Assembly: GCF_000196675.2 (NCBI RefSeq)
Contig: NC_015312.1
Location: forward strand, 186,001-250,000
Source of the DNA: Pseudonocardia benzenivorans CB1190
GTDB lineage: Bacteria > Actinomycetota > Actinomycetes > Mycobacteriales > Pseudonocardiaceae
Direction of reading: 5' to 3'
Length of the DNA: 64,000 nucleotides
Numbering within the stretch: position 1 is the stretch's first letter; the number at the start of each line of letters is the position of its first letter. The position numbers were made by a program, and so were the translations under genes. Positions 53,300 to 61,038 of the stretch are shown here, in pieces. Under the pieces are notes generated by a model. The model saw only the letters and a program-made list of their open reading frames with translations. It ran no database searches and was not told the origin of the DNA.

Positions 53300-53316
53300 G
53301 ACAGAGAAGCTCTGTC
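53300..53316. promoter_or_regulatory. Inverted repeat GACAGAG-aag-CTCTGTC, operator candidate
   Basis: Perfect 7-bp arms separated by 3 bp, in the 130-bp gap between the P450 operon and the GAF/PucR gene. A TATGTT box (53289-53294) stands just upstream on the plus strand, so a bound regulator would sit over the start of its own transcript and could also control the opposite operon. Confidence 0.55.
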
Positions 53317-53346
53317 CTGCTTGTTCGTCTCACAAGGGAGTGTTCG

Positions 53347-55119
53347 GTGGCGCGCCACCTCGACTGGGAGGCGGCCCGCGGCCGCGGTCTCCATTCGGAC
53401 TCCCTGCACGACCTGGCCGGCCTGGCCTTCGAGGTCGCCGAGGATGCCCCGCTGCAGCGGGTGCTCTCGCACGTCGCGCGCAACGTCACCGATCTGCCCG
53501 GCGTGCTCTACGGCGGGGTCTATCTCCTGGGCGACGACGCGACGACCCTGCAGCTGGAGGGGTGGCACGGGCTGACCGCCGAGTACCTGAAGGTGATGCG
53601 CGAGATGCCGCTCGACCTTGCGTCGGGGACGGCGGCGACGGGGCCGCCCAACGTCCGGGCGGTGCTGACGGCGACGACCATCCTCGTGCCGGACGTGTTC
53701 GCCGAGACCGAGCTCGGGCCGTGGCTGCCGCTGTTCCGGCCGCAGGGTTTCCGGGGTATCGCCGCGGTTCCGATGACCGCCCCGGACGGGGCCGTGATCG
53801 GGTCGGTCACCGCCTACCTGGCGAAGGGCGCCGCGCCCGGGCCCGCGGACCTGCCCGTGCTCGAGGAGCTGGGCAGGCTGGCCACCGCGGTCACGCTGCT
53901 CGTCCGGCGCCGCGAAGCCGACCGGGCCGCGGTCGAGGGGCTGCGGGCCGACCTGGACCGTGCGGCCGCGCGGATGGCCGAGCAGCGCAGGTTGGGCGCG
54001 TTCGAGCGCGCCGCGTTGCGCCTGTCCGCGGACGGAGCCGGGCTGGCGCCGGTCGTCCGGACCCTCACCGACGGGCTCGGCGTCGCCCTGACGGTGCTCG
54101 GGCCGACGGGGGAGGTGCTCGCCGGGGATCCGCGGGGCGACGGCCGCAGCGTATCCGCGTCGATGCACGTCAACGACGACCAGACGATGACGCTCCAGGC
54201 CGCGGTGCCGCCGCAGACCCCGCCCGACGAGCCGGTCCCGTGGTCGCTGGACGGGGCGGCGCTGATCGTCGAGCTGGAGCTCCGCCGGCTGGACCGCGAC
54301 GCCGACATCGAGTCCAGGCTCACCAAGGACCTCGTCGCGGATCTGCTCTCACCGGCCGCCATGCGGCACCGGGACGCGGTGTTCGGGCGGGCGGTCGCAC
54401 TCGGTCACCGGCCGCAGCACGCCCACGACGTCGTCATGGTGGCGCTGCCGGAGGTCGAGTCCGGCGGTGATCCGACGGCCGGTGTGGCACGGGCGCACCG
54501 CCGCGTCGTGGCGCTGACCGGCACGGTGCGACCGCGGCCCGTGGTCGGCTCCGTCGGCTCGCACGTCGTGGTGCTCAACCCGGTCCCCACCGACGACCGG
54601 CCGCCCGGGGCCGAGGGGACGACCCGGGCGCTCGCCGCGCGGCTCGCAGCAGCGATCGCCGGAGCGCGCGTCCTCATCGGGCCGCGGGCCCGGACGCTCG
54701 CCGACGCCCCCCACGCGTTCGACGTCGCCTCACGCGCGGTCCAGCTGCTCACCCGCCGGTCCGCCGGAGTGATCGACATGACCGACCTCGGTGTGCCTGG
54801 GCTGCTCCTGCAGTCGGCGCAGCCCGAGGCCCTCCGCGAGCTGGCGGAGCGGACCCTGGCCCCGCTCGTGCGCAACGACGCGGAGCGCGGCGGCCGGCTG
54901 TTGGCCACCCTGCGGGCGTGGCTCGCCGCGGGCATGTCGACCCCGGAGACGGCGCGGACGATGTTCGTCCACGTCAACACCGTCAACTACCGGCTGCGCC
55001 GGATCGGCGAGCTGACGGGTCTGCAGCCGTCCCGGCCGGCGGACCTGATCCAGCTGCAGCTGGCCCTGACGGTCGCCGAGATCTCCGGGTCGATCCCGCC
55101 GGGCGCACTCCGAAACTGA
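53347..55119 (+). CDS. GAF-domain PucR-type transcriptional regulator
   Basis: 590 residues. An N-terminal GAF-like sensing domain (about 20-185) is followed by a coiled-coil linker (190-225), a second variable region, and a C-terminal PucR-type helix-turn-helix. The HTH region includes MSTPETARTMFVHVNTVNYRLRRI-like sequence near residue 535-560. AAGGGAG lies 6 nt before the GTG. It is divergent from the P450/dioxygenase operon and is its probable regulator, sensing an aromatic inducer. Confidence 0.87.
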   Translation: MARHLDWEAARGRGLHSDSLHDLAGLAFEVAEDAPLQRVLSHVARNVTDLPGVLYGGVYLLGDDATTLQLEGWHGLTAEYLKVMREMPLDLASGTAATGPPNVRAVLTATTILVPDVFAETELGPWLPLFRPQGFRGIAAVPMTAPDGAVIGSVTAYLAKGAAPGPADLPVLEELGRLATAVTLLVRRREADRAAVEGLRADLDRAAARMAEQRRLGAFERAALRLSADGAGLAPVVRTLTDGLGVALTVLGPTGEVLAGDPRGDGRSVSASMHVNDDQTMTLQAAVPPQTPPDEPVPWSLDGAALIVELELRRLDRDADIESRLTKDLVADLLSPAAMRHRDAVFGRAVALGHRPQHAHDVVMVALPEVESGGDPTAGVARAHRRVVALTGTVRPRPVVGSVGSHVVVLNPVPTDDRPPGAEGTTRALAARLAAAIAGARVLIGPRARTLADAPHAFDVASRAVQLLTRRSAGVIDMTDLGVPGLLLQSAQPEALRELAERTLAPLVRNDAERGGRLLATLRAWLAAGMSTPETARTMFVHVNTVNYRLRRIGELTGLQPSRPADLIQLQLALTVAEISGSIPPGALRN

Positions 55120-55129
55120 GCCCGGACGT

Positions 55130-55690
55130 TCAGGTCAGGGCACGCAGGACGGCGGCCGCCTCGGCGATGCAGTCGGCGAGGTCGTCGGGAGCGTCCGCGT
55201 CGCCCACCCAGCGTCCGAACGCGACGTGGAAGACCGAGACGGCGGTGTGCGCGGCGAGGGACGCGGTCGGTTCGGGGACCCCGCGGGCGCGCAGGGCTTC
55301 GGCCACTCCCTCGGTCAGTCTCGCCAGCTTCAGCAGCTCACGCTCCCGGAGCGCGGGGTTGGCGGCGATGATCTCGGCCCGTTGCCGGGAGTAGTCGCGG
55401 CGGCCGGTCAGCAGGGCGCCGCCCGCGACCATGCCGGCGAGGGCGGTGTCCAGCGGGGCGAGGTCGTCGGGGGCCGCGAGGATGGCCTCACAGGCGTTGC
55501 GCCCCATGGTGTCCGAGCTGTCGAAGAGGATCTCGCGCTTGTCACGGAAGTGCCGGAAGAAGGTCCGCTCGGTGACGCCAGCGGCGCCGGCGATGTCGCC
55601 CGCGGTGGTCTGTTCGTAGCCGCGCTCGGTGAAGAGCTCGATCGCGGCGCGCATCATGCGCCCGCGCGCGTCCGGCTCCCAGCGCCCCAT
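55130..55690 (-). CDS. TetR family transcriptional regulator
   Basis: 186 residues. The N-terminal TetR HTH (about 12-50, with YEQTTAGDIAGAAGVTERTF) is standard, followed by a helical ligand-binding domain. It is divergent from an SDR gene, and two matching operator candidates lie between, so it probably represses that gene and itself. A TAGACT -10 box 6 nt before the ATG suggests leaderless translation. Confidence 0.92.
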   Translation of the reverse strand: MGRWEPDARGRMMRAAIELFTERGYEQTTAGDIAGAAGVTERTFFRHFRDKREILFDSSDTMGRNACEAILAAPDDLAPLDTALAGMVAGGALLTGRRDYSRQRAEIIAANPALRERELLKLARLTEGVAEALRARGVPEPTASLAAHTAVSVFHVAFGRWVGDADAPDDLADCIAEAAAVLRALT

Positions 55691-55696
55691 CCCTCG

Positions 55697-55702
55697 AGTC
55701 TA
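55697..55702 (-). promoter_or_regulatory. -10 box (TAGACT) for the leaderless tetR-type gene
   Basis: On the minus strand TAGACT is followed by 6 nt and the ATG. The upstream operator begins 3 bp further out, inside the promoter. Confidence 0.5.
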
Positions 55703-55704
55703 AG

Positions 55705-55725
55705 CGATGACAGGCACTGACATCG
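55705..55725. promoter_or_regulatory. TetR operator candidate 1
   Basis: CGATGACA-5 bp-TGACATCG: a near-perfect inverted repeat (one mismatch between arms), overlapping the promoter of the TetR gene. Same size and half-sites as the second copy 32 bp away. Confidence 0.65.
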
Positions 55726-55736
55726 CGTGCTAGCGT

Positions 55737-55757
55737 CGATGTCATGAACTGACATCG
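55737..55757. promoter_or_regulatory. TetR operator candidate 2
   Basis: CGATGTCA-5 bp-TGACATCG: a perfect inverted repeat that begins right after a TAGCGT -10 box (55731-55736) of the SDR gene, so binding would block its transcription start. Confidence 0.7.
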
Positions 55758-55789
55758 GTCAGTGACTCCCATCGCGGAAGGGAACCAAC

Positions 55790-56686
55790 ATGCTCGTCTT
55801 CGTCACCGGCGCCTCGGGCTGGATCGGCTCGGCCGTCACCGACGAACTGCTCGCCGAGGGCCACGAGGTGGCCGGGCTCGCCCGGTCCGACGCCTCGGCC
55901 GCTGCCCTGGAGGCCAAGGGCGTCCGGGTCGTCCGCGGTGACCTCGGTGATCCGGATGGTCTCGCGAAGGCCGCGGCCGAGTCCGACGGGGTCGTCCACC
56001 TCGCCTTCAACCACGACTTCACCGACTACGCCGGCGCCGGTCGGACCGAGCGTGCAGCCGTCTCGGCGACGCTCGACGCGCTGGCCGGCAGCGGCCGGCC
56101 GTTCCTGCTCGCTTCCGGACTGGCCGGGACCGGGGCCGGGCCGCTCACCGAGGACGACCCGTCGCCCCATGTCGGTGCCGACGCGATGCGCGGCGGCAGC
56201 GAGAACCTCGCGCTCGACCACGCCGACCGCGGTGTGCGGCCGGTCGCCGTGCGGTTCTCCGCGACGGTGCACGGCATGGGCGACCACGGGTTCGTCGCCC
56301 GTCTCACCCAGATCGCCCGCGACCGCGGGGTCTCCGGCTATATCGACGACGGCTCGACGCGGTGGCCCGCGGTCCACCGTTCCGACGCGGCGCGGCTCGT
56401 CCGGCTCGCGCTGGAGAAGGCGCCCGCGGGCTCCCGGGTGCACGCCGTGGCCGAGAACGGCATCCCGTCGCGCGACATCGCCGCGGCGATCGGCGATCAG
56501 CTGGGGGTGCCGACGGCGTCGATCCCGCGGGCGGACGCGCAGGCCCACTTCGGGTGGCTCGGCGCCTTCTGGGGCGTCGACGTCAGCGGGTCCAGCGAGC
56601 GCACCCGCGAACTGCTCGGCTGGAGGCCGACCGGCCCGACGCTGTTCGAGGACATCGCGGCGGGCGCCTACGCGCTCCCCGCCTGA
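55790..56686 (+). CDS. NAD(P)-dependent epimerase/SDR family protein
   Basis: A 298-residue extended SDR of the atypical epimerase-like group. N-terminal TGASGWIGSAV motif (6-16); the catalytic Tyr-x3-Lys motif is not obvious, which is usual for atypical members. Its promoter carries the second TetR operator, so expression probably responds to a small ligand. Substrate unknown. The 3' end overlaps the opposing gene by 19 bp and is followed at once by a tandem repeat. Confidence 0.85.
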   Translation: MLVFVTGASGWIGSAVTDELLAEGHEVAGLARSDASAAALEAKGVRVVRGDLGDPDGLAKAAAESDGVVHLAFNHDFTDYAGAGRTERAAVSATLDALAGSGRPFLLASGLAGTGAGPLTEDDPSPHVGADAMRGGSENLALDHADRGVRPVAVRFSATVHGMGDHGFVARLTQIARDRGVSGYIDDGSTRWPAVHRSDAARLVRLALEKAPAGSRVHAVAENGIPSRDIAAAIGDQLGVPTASIPRADAQAHFGWLGAFWGVDVSGSSERTRELLGWRPTGPTLFEDIAAGAYALPA

Positions 56687-57063
56687 CGGCCGGAATCGCG
56701 AGGGCCGGGAACGCGAGGGCCGGGATCGCGACGGCCGGGATCGCGACGGCCGGGATCGCGAGGGCCGGGATCGAGGACGAACACCCCGCCGTCGCGAAGG
56801 CCGTGCCGCGGCGGGGCGGCGTCGTCGGTCTCGTCGCGCAGCATGATCTCGGCCCGGCGCTGGTCGAGCTCGTAGTGCTTGGTCGCGTAGAAGAGCGCGG
56901 TCACCTGGTCGAGCCCGGTGGACAGGGCGAGCCGCATGGTCCGGTGCCGGCGCCACGGCAGCCTGCTGTGCTCGGAGGAGGAGACGCTCACCCTGTCGAC
57001 GACCACCAGCGCCATCAGCAGGAGTACGACGCCCGCCACCGCGAGCACCCAGATCTGGCCCAC
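56668..57063 (-). CDS. Small membrane protein with RDPGR pentapeptide repeats
   Basis: 131 residues: one N-terminal transmembrane helix (about 4-22), a conserved basic stretch with LPWRRHRTMRLALSTGLDQVTALFYATKHYELDQRR, then a C-terminal tail of six proline/arginine-rich pentapeptides of the (R)DPGR type. The middle part resembles small DUF6191-like actinobacterial proteins; this is a weak call. GTG start. Its stop lies inside the end of the SDR gene on the other strand. Confidence 0.7.
   Translation of the reverse strand: MGQIWVLAVAGVVLLLMALVVVDRVSVSSSEHSRLPWRRHRTMRLALSTGLDQVTALFYATKHYELDQRRAEIMLRDETDDAAPPRHGLRDGGVFVLDPGPRDPGRRDPGRRDPGPRVPGPRDSGRQAGSA
56686..56775. repeat. 15-bp tandem repeat x6
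   Basis: Six contiguous copies of an A(C/G)GGCCGGGATCGCG-type unit start at the last base of the SDR stop codon. On the minus strand they encode the proline/arginine-rich pentapeptide tail of the small membrane protein. Confidence 0.85.
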
Positions 57064-57072
57064 GCCCGCAGG

Positions 57073-57777
57073 CTAACCGAGCCGTGAGGTCTGGATCGTC
57101 AGCGTGATGTTCGGGCGGCCGTCGCCCGGCGCGAGGCCGTCGTCGTTCCCGCCCGCGGCGACCTTCTCGATGACGGCGAGCGTCTCGTTCGACGCCCGGC
57201 CGATGACGGAGAACCGAGGCGTGATCGCGGCGTCGCCGTAGGTCACGAAGAACTGGCCGCCGGCCGAGTTCGGCGTCGTCGACCCGGCCATGGCGATGAC
57301 GCCGCGCGGATAGGTGACGGCGTCGGCGTAGCCGGTGGCGGGCGGGTAGTCGCGCGGGAACTCGTCCTTGACGGTGAAGCCGGGGCCGCCGGTGCCGGTC
57401 CCGGTCGGGTCGCCGCACTGGATGATCGGCAGCCCCGCGGTCGTCGAGAGACGGTGGCAGGTGGTGCCGTCGAAGGAGTCGGCGCCGGCCAGGTCGACGA
57501 AGTTCTGCACGTTGCAGGGCGCGATCGACCGGTCGAGGTCGACGCGCAGGTCCCCCTGGTTCGTCGTGAACCGCACGATCGGGTTCCCGCTCGCCCGCCG
57601 CGGCCCCTCGGTCTCGGGCGGGAAGCCGCGGGGCAGGTCGGTCACGGGGGCCGGCGTGTCGAGCGTGACGCAGCCGTTGTCCGACGTGGTGACGGTGCCC
57701 GTGCGCGGGGTGGGGCCGCCCGGCGCGCCGACCGCGACCACCCCGAACGTGACCCATCCCGGCGAACGTGCCGACAT
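57073..57777 (-). CDS. Cyclophilin-type peptidyl-prolyl isomerase
   Basis: 234 residues. The C-terminal 170 residues form a cyclophilin domain: FTTNQGDLRVDLD, APCNVQNFVDLA, FDGTTCHRL, VIAMAGS and GQFFVTYGD. The N-terminal 25 residues are weakly hydrophobic without a clear signal peptide, so location is uncertain. Four cysteines suggest a possible extracytoplasmic fold. It assists proline-limited folding. Confidence 0.88.
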   Translation of the reverse strand: MSARSPGWVTFGVVAVGAPGGPTPRTGTVTTSDNGCVTLDTPAPVTDLPRGFPPETEGPRRASGNPIVRFTTNQGDLRVDLDRSIAPCNVQNFVDLAGADSFDGTTCHRLSTTAGLPIIQCGDPTGTGTGGPGFTVKDEFPRDYPPATGYADAVTYPRGVIAMAGSTTPNSAGGQFFVTYGDAAITPRFSVIGRASNETLAVIEKVAAGGNDDGLAPGDGRPNITLTIQTSRLG

Positions 57778-57854
57778 GCCGCCCCCACGTCACCGTGATC
57801 GACTCGGGTCGACGCTGACCCGAGATCGGGTCGACGCCGAACGGAGGCGTTACC

Positions 57855-58469
57855 GTGTGCCGCGTGGGTGACGCCCTGATCGTCACGGCCCTGCTCGACG
57901 ACGAGACGCAGCAGCGGTTCGACCGCCTGCGCCGCAAGCATTTCCCGCCCGAACGCAACCACCTCGACGCGCACCTGACGCTGTTCCACCACCTGCCGGG
58001 CGACCGGGCGGCCGCGATCGCGGAGGATCTGGCGGCCGTCGCGGGCCGGGCCACCGGCCCGTTACCGGTGCGGGTCTCGGGACTGCGCTTCACCGGCCGC
58101 GGGGTCGGCTACGTCCTGTCGTCGCCCGGGCTGGTCGGCCTGCGTGCGGCGCTGGCCGCGCGGTGGGACCCGTGGCTGACCCCGCAGGACCGCGCGAAGG
58201 GCTCCGACCTGCACGTGACCGTGCAGAACAAGGTCGAGCCCGACGTCGCGCGGGCGCTGCACGACGAGCTGCGTGCCGAGTTCGTGCCGTCGACGGCCAC
58301 CGCGGTCGGCCTGGCGTGGTGGCGCTATCTCGATGGGCCGTGGGAGCCGGTGGGGCGCCACGTGTTCGGCGCCGGCGAGGAGATCAGCGGTCCCAGAGCG
58401 GATGCGGGTCCCGCCCCGCGGACATCAGGAACCGGTCGCGCCAGGAGACGTCGTCGGGAACAGGGGTGA
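57855..58469 (+). CDS. 2'-5' RNA ligase/cyclic phosphodiesterase-like protein
   Basis: 204 residues with both HxT motifs of the 2H phosphoesterase superfamily, HLTLFHH (about 42) and HVTVQN (about 120). These act on 2',3'-cyclic or 2'-5' phosphodiester RNA ends. The last 35 residues are Arg/Gly-rich and overlap the opposing gene. GGAGG 7 nt before the GTG supports this start; a GTG 9 bp later is an alternative that fits a TACCGT -10 box. Confidence 0.85.
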   Translation: MCRVGDALIVTALLDDETQQRFDRLRRKHFPPERNHLDAHLTLFHHLPGDRAAAIAEDLAAVAGRATGPLPVRVSGLRFTGRGVGYVLSSPGLVGLRAALAARWDPWLTPQDRAKGSDLHVTVQNKVEPDVARALHDELRAEFVPSTATAVGLAWWRYLDGPWEPVGRHVFGAGEEISGPRADAGPAPRTSGTGRARRRRREQG

Positions 58470-58989
58470 GCGGCGGCCCGAACAGCCCGACCGCACGCCA
58501 GTGCTCGGCCCGCGGCTCGGTCAGCTCCCACATCTTGCGGGAGAACGCCTCGGTGAGCGGGCAGACCGATCCGATGAACACTGCCACCTCGTGCGCCGTG
58601 ACCGCCCGCACGACGGCCTGGCGCAGCAGGTAGTCACTCGTCGGGACGTCGCCGTACGGCGCGTGCACGACGGCGTCGGGGTCGCTGATCTTGCACGCGG
58701 CAGCCGTCGACGCCTCGGCGAGCCGGGTGAGGACGGCGTCGCGCTCGGCGTCGCCCGGTGCGATCTCCAGCGGGTCGACGGTGCCCGCCTCGCCACCCGC
58801 GAGCAGGTCGGGCACGCACGCGTCGTCGCGGGCGTGCTCGCGCAGCACCGTGGCGATCGGGACCGGCGCGTCGGCGGGCAGCCCGAAGGGCGGCGGAACG
58901 GTGATCATCCGATGTTCGCGGCCGACGCGGACGAGCGTCCGCACGGCCACCTCCTCGGCCGTCACGAACAGCTCGGCCTCGCGGATCAT
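58384..58989 (-). CDS. Uncharacterised protein, DinB/maleylpyruvate-isomerase-like
   Basis: 201 residues, mostly helical by composition, with a late H-E-V-A-V-F-I-G-S segment and a C-terminal tryptophan-rich DRFLMSAGRDPHPLW. It resembles TIGR03086/DinB-type metal-binding proteins of actinobacteria, but the metal ligands cannot be placed. GAGGAGG lies 4-5 nt before the ATG. Its 3' part overlaps the RNA-ligase gene on the other strand by 86 bp. Confidence 0.6.
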   Translation of the reverse strand: MIREAELFVTAEEVAVRTLVRVGREHRMITVPPPFGLPADAPVPIATVLREHARDDACVPDLLAGGEAGTVDPLEIAPGDAERDAVLTRLAEASTAAACKISDPDAVVHAPYGDVPTSDYLLRQAVVRAVTAHEVAVFIGSVCPLTEAFSRKMWELTEPRAEHWRAVGLFGPPLTPVPDDVSWRDRFLMSAGRDPHPLWDR

Positions 58990-59103
58990 GCGGCCTCCTC
59001 GTCGACACCGGTGATCGGCGATCATGACGCCGATCACACGTCACCATGCACGACGAGGTGTCCGTGTGGTGTCTCAAATTGGTCCGTCCGGTGTCGCGGG
59101 CGC

Positions 59104-59550
59104 CTACTTCCGGCCCTCGCGCAGCATGTCGACGGCCTTGGCGATGCGCCGGGCCCGTGTCTCGGGGGTCTTGGCGTCGTCGATCGCCAGGACGTGGCGA
59201 CGCTGGTGGCTGTAGGCCAGCGCCTCGAACGCGGCCTTCGCGGCGGCGTCGCCGTCGAGGGCGGCGGCGAGGTCCTGGGGGACGGTGACCTCGCGCGGCG
59301 CGGTGTCCAGCTCGACCTCGACGTCCACGTCGTCGCCTCCGGCGAGGCCGGTGATGCGCCGGACCTCCGCGCTGACGCCGATCAGGAACCGCCCGCCCAT
59401 CGACGCGATGCTGGTGCGCCACGTGTGGCCCGCGGCGGTCACCGACACGGCCGGCCTGCGACCCCCGCCGAGCTCCTCGACGACCCGCTCGGGGACGACG
59501 ATTCCCGTCGTGTTCTTCCCGGTCGCCTCGATCGTCGTCCGGAACTGCAC
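59104..59550 (-). CDS. DUF1905/YdeI-like small protein
   Basis: 148 residues. Begins with FRTTIEATGKNTTGIVVPE as in DUF1905 proteins, followed by a basic C-terminal helix with TPETRARRIAKAVDMLREGRK as in YdeI/OmpD-associated proteins. The GTG start has a GGAGG 4 nt upstream; an ATG 15 bp earlier (59565) is an alternative without a clear Shine-Dalgarno. Function unknown. Confidence 0.78.
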   Translation of the reverse strand: MQFRTTIEATGKNTTGIVVPERVVEELGGGRRPAVSVTAAGHTWRTSIASMGGRFLIGVSAEVRRITGLAGGDDVDVEVELDTAPREVTVPQDLAAALDGDAAAKAAFEALAYSHQRRHVLAIDDAKTPETRARRIAKAVDMLREGRK

Positions 59551-59704
59551 GGCCCCTCCGATCATCCGCCGGAGGCGATCATGCCGGGCCGTTGCGCCAC
59601 CGGACAATGCCGGACGCGAGGTTTGGGGGCGGCAGCGAGGGGCTCCCCTCCGGTCTCGCCACCACCACTTCGATCAACGACATCCGTGAGAGCGGGGAAC
59701 GGTC

Positions 59705-59728
59705 CATTCGCTCGAATGAGTGCATTCG
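59705..59728. promoter_or_regulatory. Three alternating CATTCG/CGAATG half-sites
   Basis: CATTCG-ct-CGAATG-agtg-CATTCG forms two overlapping palindromes in the 225-bp gap between the DUF1905 gene and the M18 gene. It could be an operator, or an alternative hairpin in a transcript. No regulator is assigned. Confidence 0.4.
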
Positions 59729-59737
59729 CCCTGACGG

Positions 59738-59781
59738 TCGTGAGTGGCCCTACCGACCATGGCCGGTAATGCCACTCACGA
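59738..59781 (-). terminator. Hairpin after the M18 aminopeptidase gene
   Basis: Outer arms TCGTGAGTGGC and GCCACTCACGA, plus an inner TACCGACC/GGCCGGTA pairing with one mismatch, make a 44-nt stem-loop that overlaps the stop codon of the M18 gene and extends downstream of it. Confidence 0.65.
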
Positions 59782-61038
59782 GCGTTCATCTGCGAGGAAT
59801 TCGGTTGCCGTCGCAATGAGATGTGCGGGGTCCTCGACGCCGCACAGTTCGCGCGCGGAGTGCATCGACAGCACCGGGATGCCGACGTCGACGGTCCGGA
59901 TGCCGAGCCGGGTGGCGATGATCGGCCCGACCGTCGAGCCGCACGGCACCGTGTTCCTGCCGACGAAGAACTGCGAGCCGACACCCGCGGCGCGGCACGC
60001 CCGCTGCCACGCCGCGGCCCCGGGGGCGTCGGTGGCGTAGCGCTGGTTGGCGTTGACCTTGAGCGACGGACCCTGGTTGGGCAGCGCGCGGTGCCCGGGG
60101 TCGTGCAGGTGCAGGTAGTTGGGGTGCGCGGCGTGGGTGACGTCGACCGACAGCGCCCGCGACGCCGCGAAGGTCCGCGACCGGGCGTCGAAGCCGCCGG
60201 CGAGGTGCGTCAGGAGGGTCTCGAGCAGCGGGCCGGCGGCGCCGGTCGCGCTGGCGCTGCCGATCTCCTCGTGGTCGAAGCCGACGAACACCGGTGTCGT
60301 CGACGGGTCGCGCTCGGCCGCGGCCGTCAGGGCGGTGATGCCCGCGTGCACCGACGACAGGTTGTCCAGCCGTGGCGCGGCCAGCAGTTCGCCGTGCTTG
60401 CCGAGCCGGGCGGGCGGCGTCAGATCGTGGACGACGAGATCGTGCGCGGCGACGTCGGCCGCGTCGACGCCCGCCTCCCCGGCGAGGAAGGCGATCAGGT
60501 CCCCCGGGGACGGGTCGCCGAGCCCCCAGACCGGCAGCAGGTGCTGCTGGGCGTCGAGCGTCAGGCCCTGGTTGACCGACCGGTCGAGGTGGATCGCCAG
60601 CTGCGGGACCCGCAGCAGCGGGCGGGCGACGTTCACCAGCACCGACGAGCCGTCGTAGAGCGCGAGCCTGCCCGCGAGCCCGAGGTCGCGGTCGAGCCAG
60701 GAGTTCCACAGCGCACCGCCGTAGACCTCGACGGCGACCTGGCGCCAGCCGCCGGCCCCGGTGTCGGGCAACGGCTTGACCTTCAGCGTGGGTGAGTCGG
60801 TGTGCGCGGCGAAGATTCGCAGCGGCGCGCCGCCGCCGCGCTGCCACCACGCCAGCACGGTCCCGTCCCGCACGAGGTACCGGCCGCCGGGTGTGGTGTC
60901 CCAGTCGGCCGTCTCGGCCTGTTCGGTGAACCCGGCCGCGGTTAGCCGGGCCACGGCCTCGGCCACCGCGTGGTACGGGGTCGGGCTCGCGGAGATGAAG
61001 TCGGCGAGGTCCAGCGCGAGGTCGGCCACGTGATGCAT
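59776..61038 (-). CDS. M18 family aspartyl aminopeptidase
   Basis: A 420-residue metallo-aminopeptidase that removes N-terminal acidic residues from peptides. It carries the zinc-binding H79-x-D81 in AAHTDSP, the bridging Asp in PRLDNLSS, the catalytic EE in DHEEIGS, and a late SMHSARELCG. Length fits PepM18. ATG and the start of the opposing GMC gene share the hexamer ATGCAT; a GTG at 61029 preceded by AGGA is an alternative start that would avoid the overlap. Confidence 0.92.
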   Translation of the reverse strand: MHHVADLALDLADFISASPTPYHAVAEAVARLTAAGFTEQAETADWDTTPGGRYLVRDGTVLAWWQRGGGAPLRIFAAHTDSPTLKVKPLPDTGAGGWRQVAVEVYGGALWNSWLDRDLGLAGRLALYDGSSVLVNVARPLLRVPQLAIHLDRSVNQGLTLDAQQHLLPVWGLGDPSPGDLIAFLAGEAGVDAADVAAHDLVVHDLTPPARLGKHGELLAAPRLDNLSSVHAGITALTAAAERDPSTTPVFVGFDHEEIGSASATGAAGPLLETLLTHLAGGFDARSRTFAASRALSVDVTHAAHPNYLHLHDPGHRALPNQGPSLKVNANQRYATDAPGAAAWQRACRAAGVGSQFFVGRNTVPCGSTVGPIIATRLGIRTVDVGIPVLSMHSARELCGVEDPAHLIATATEFLADERS

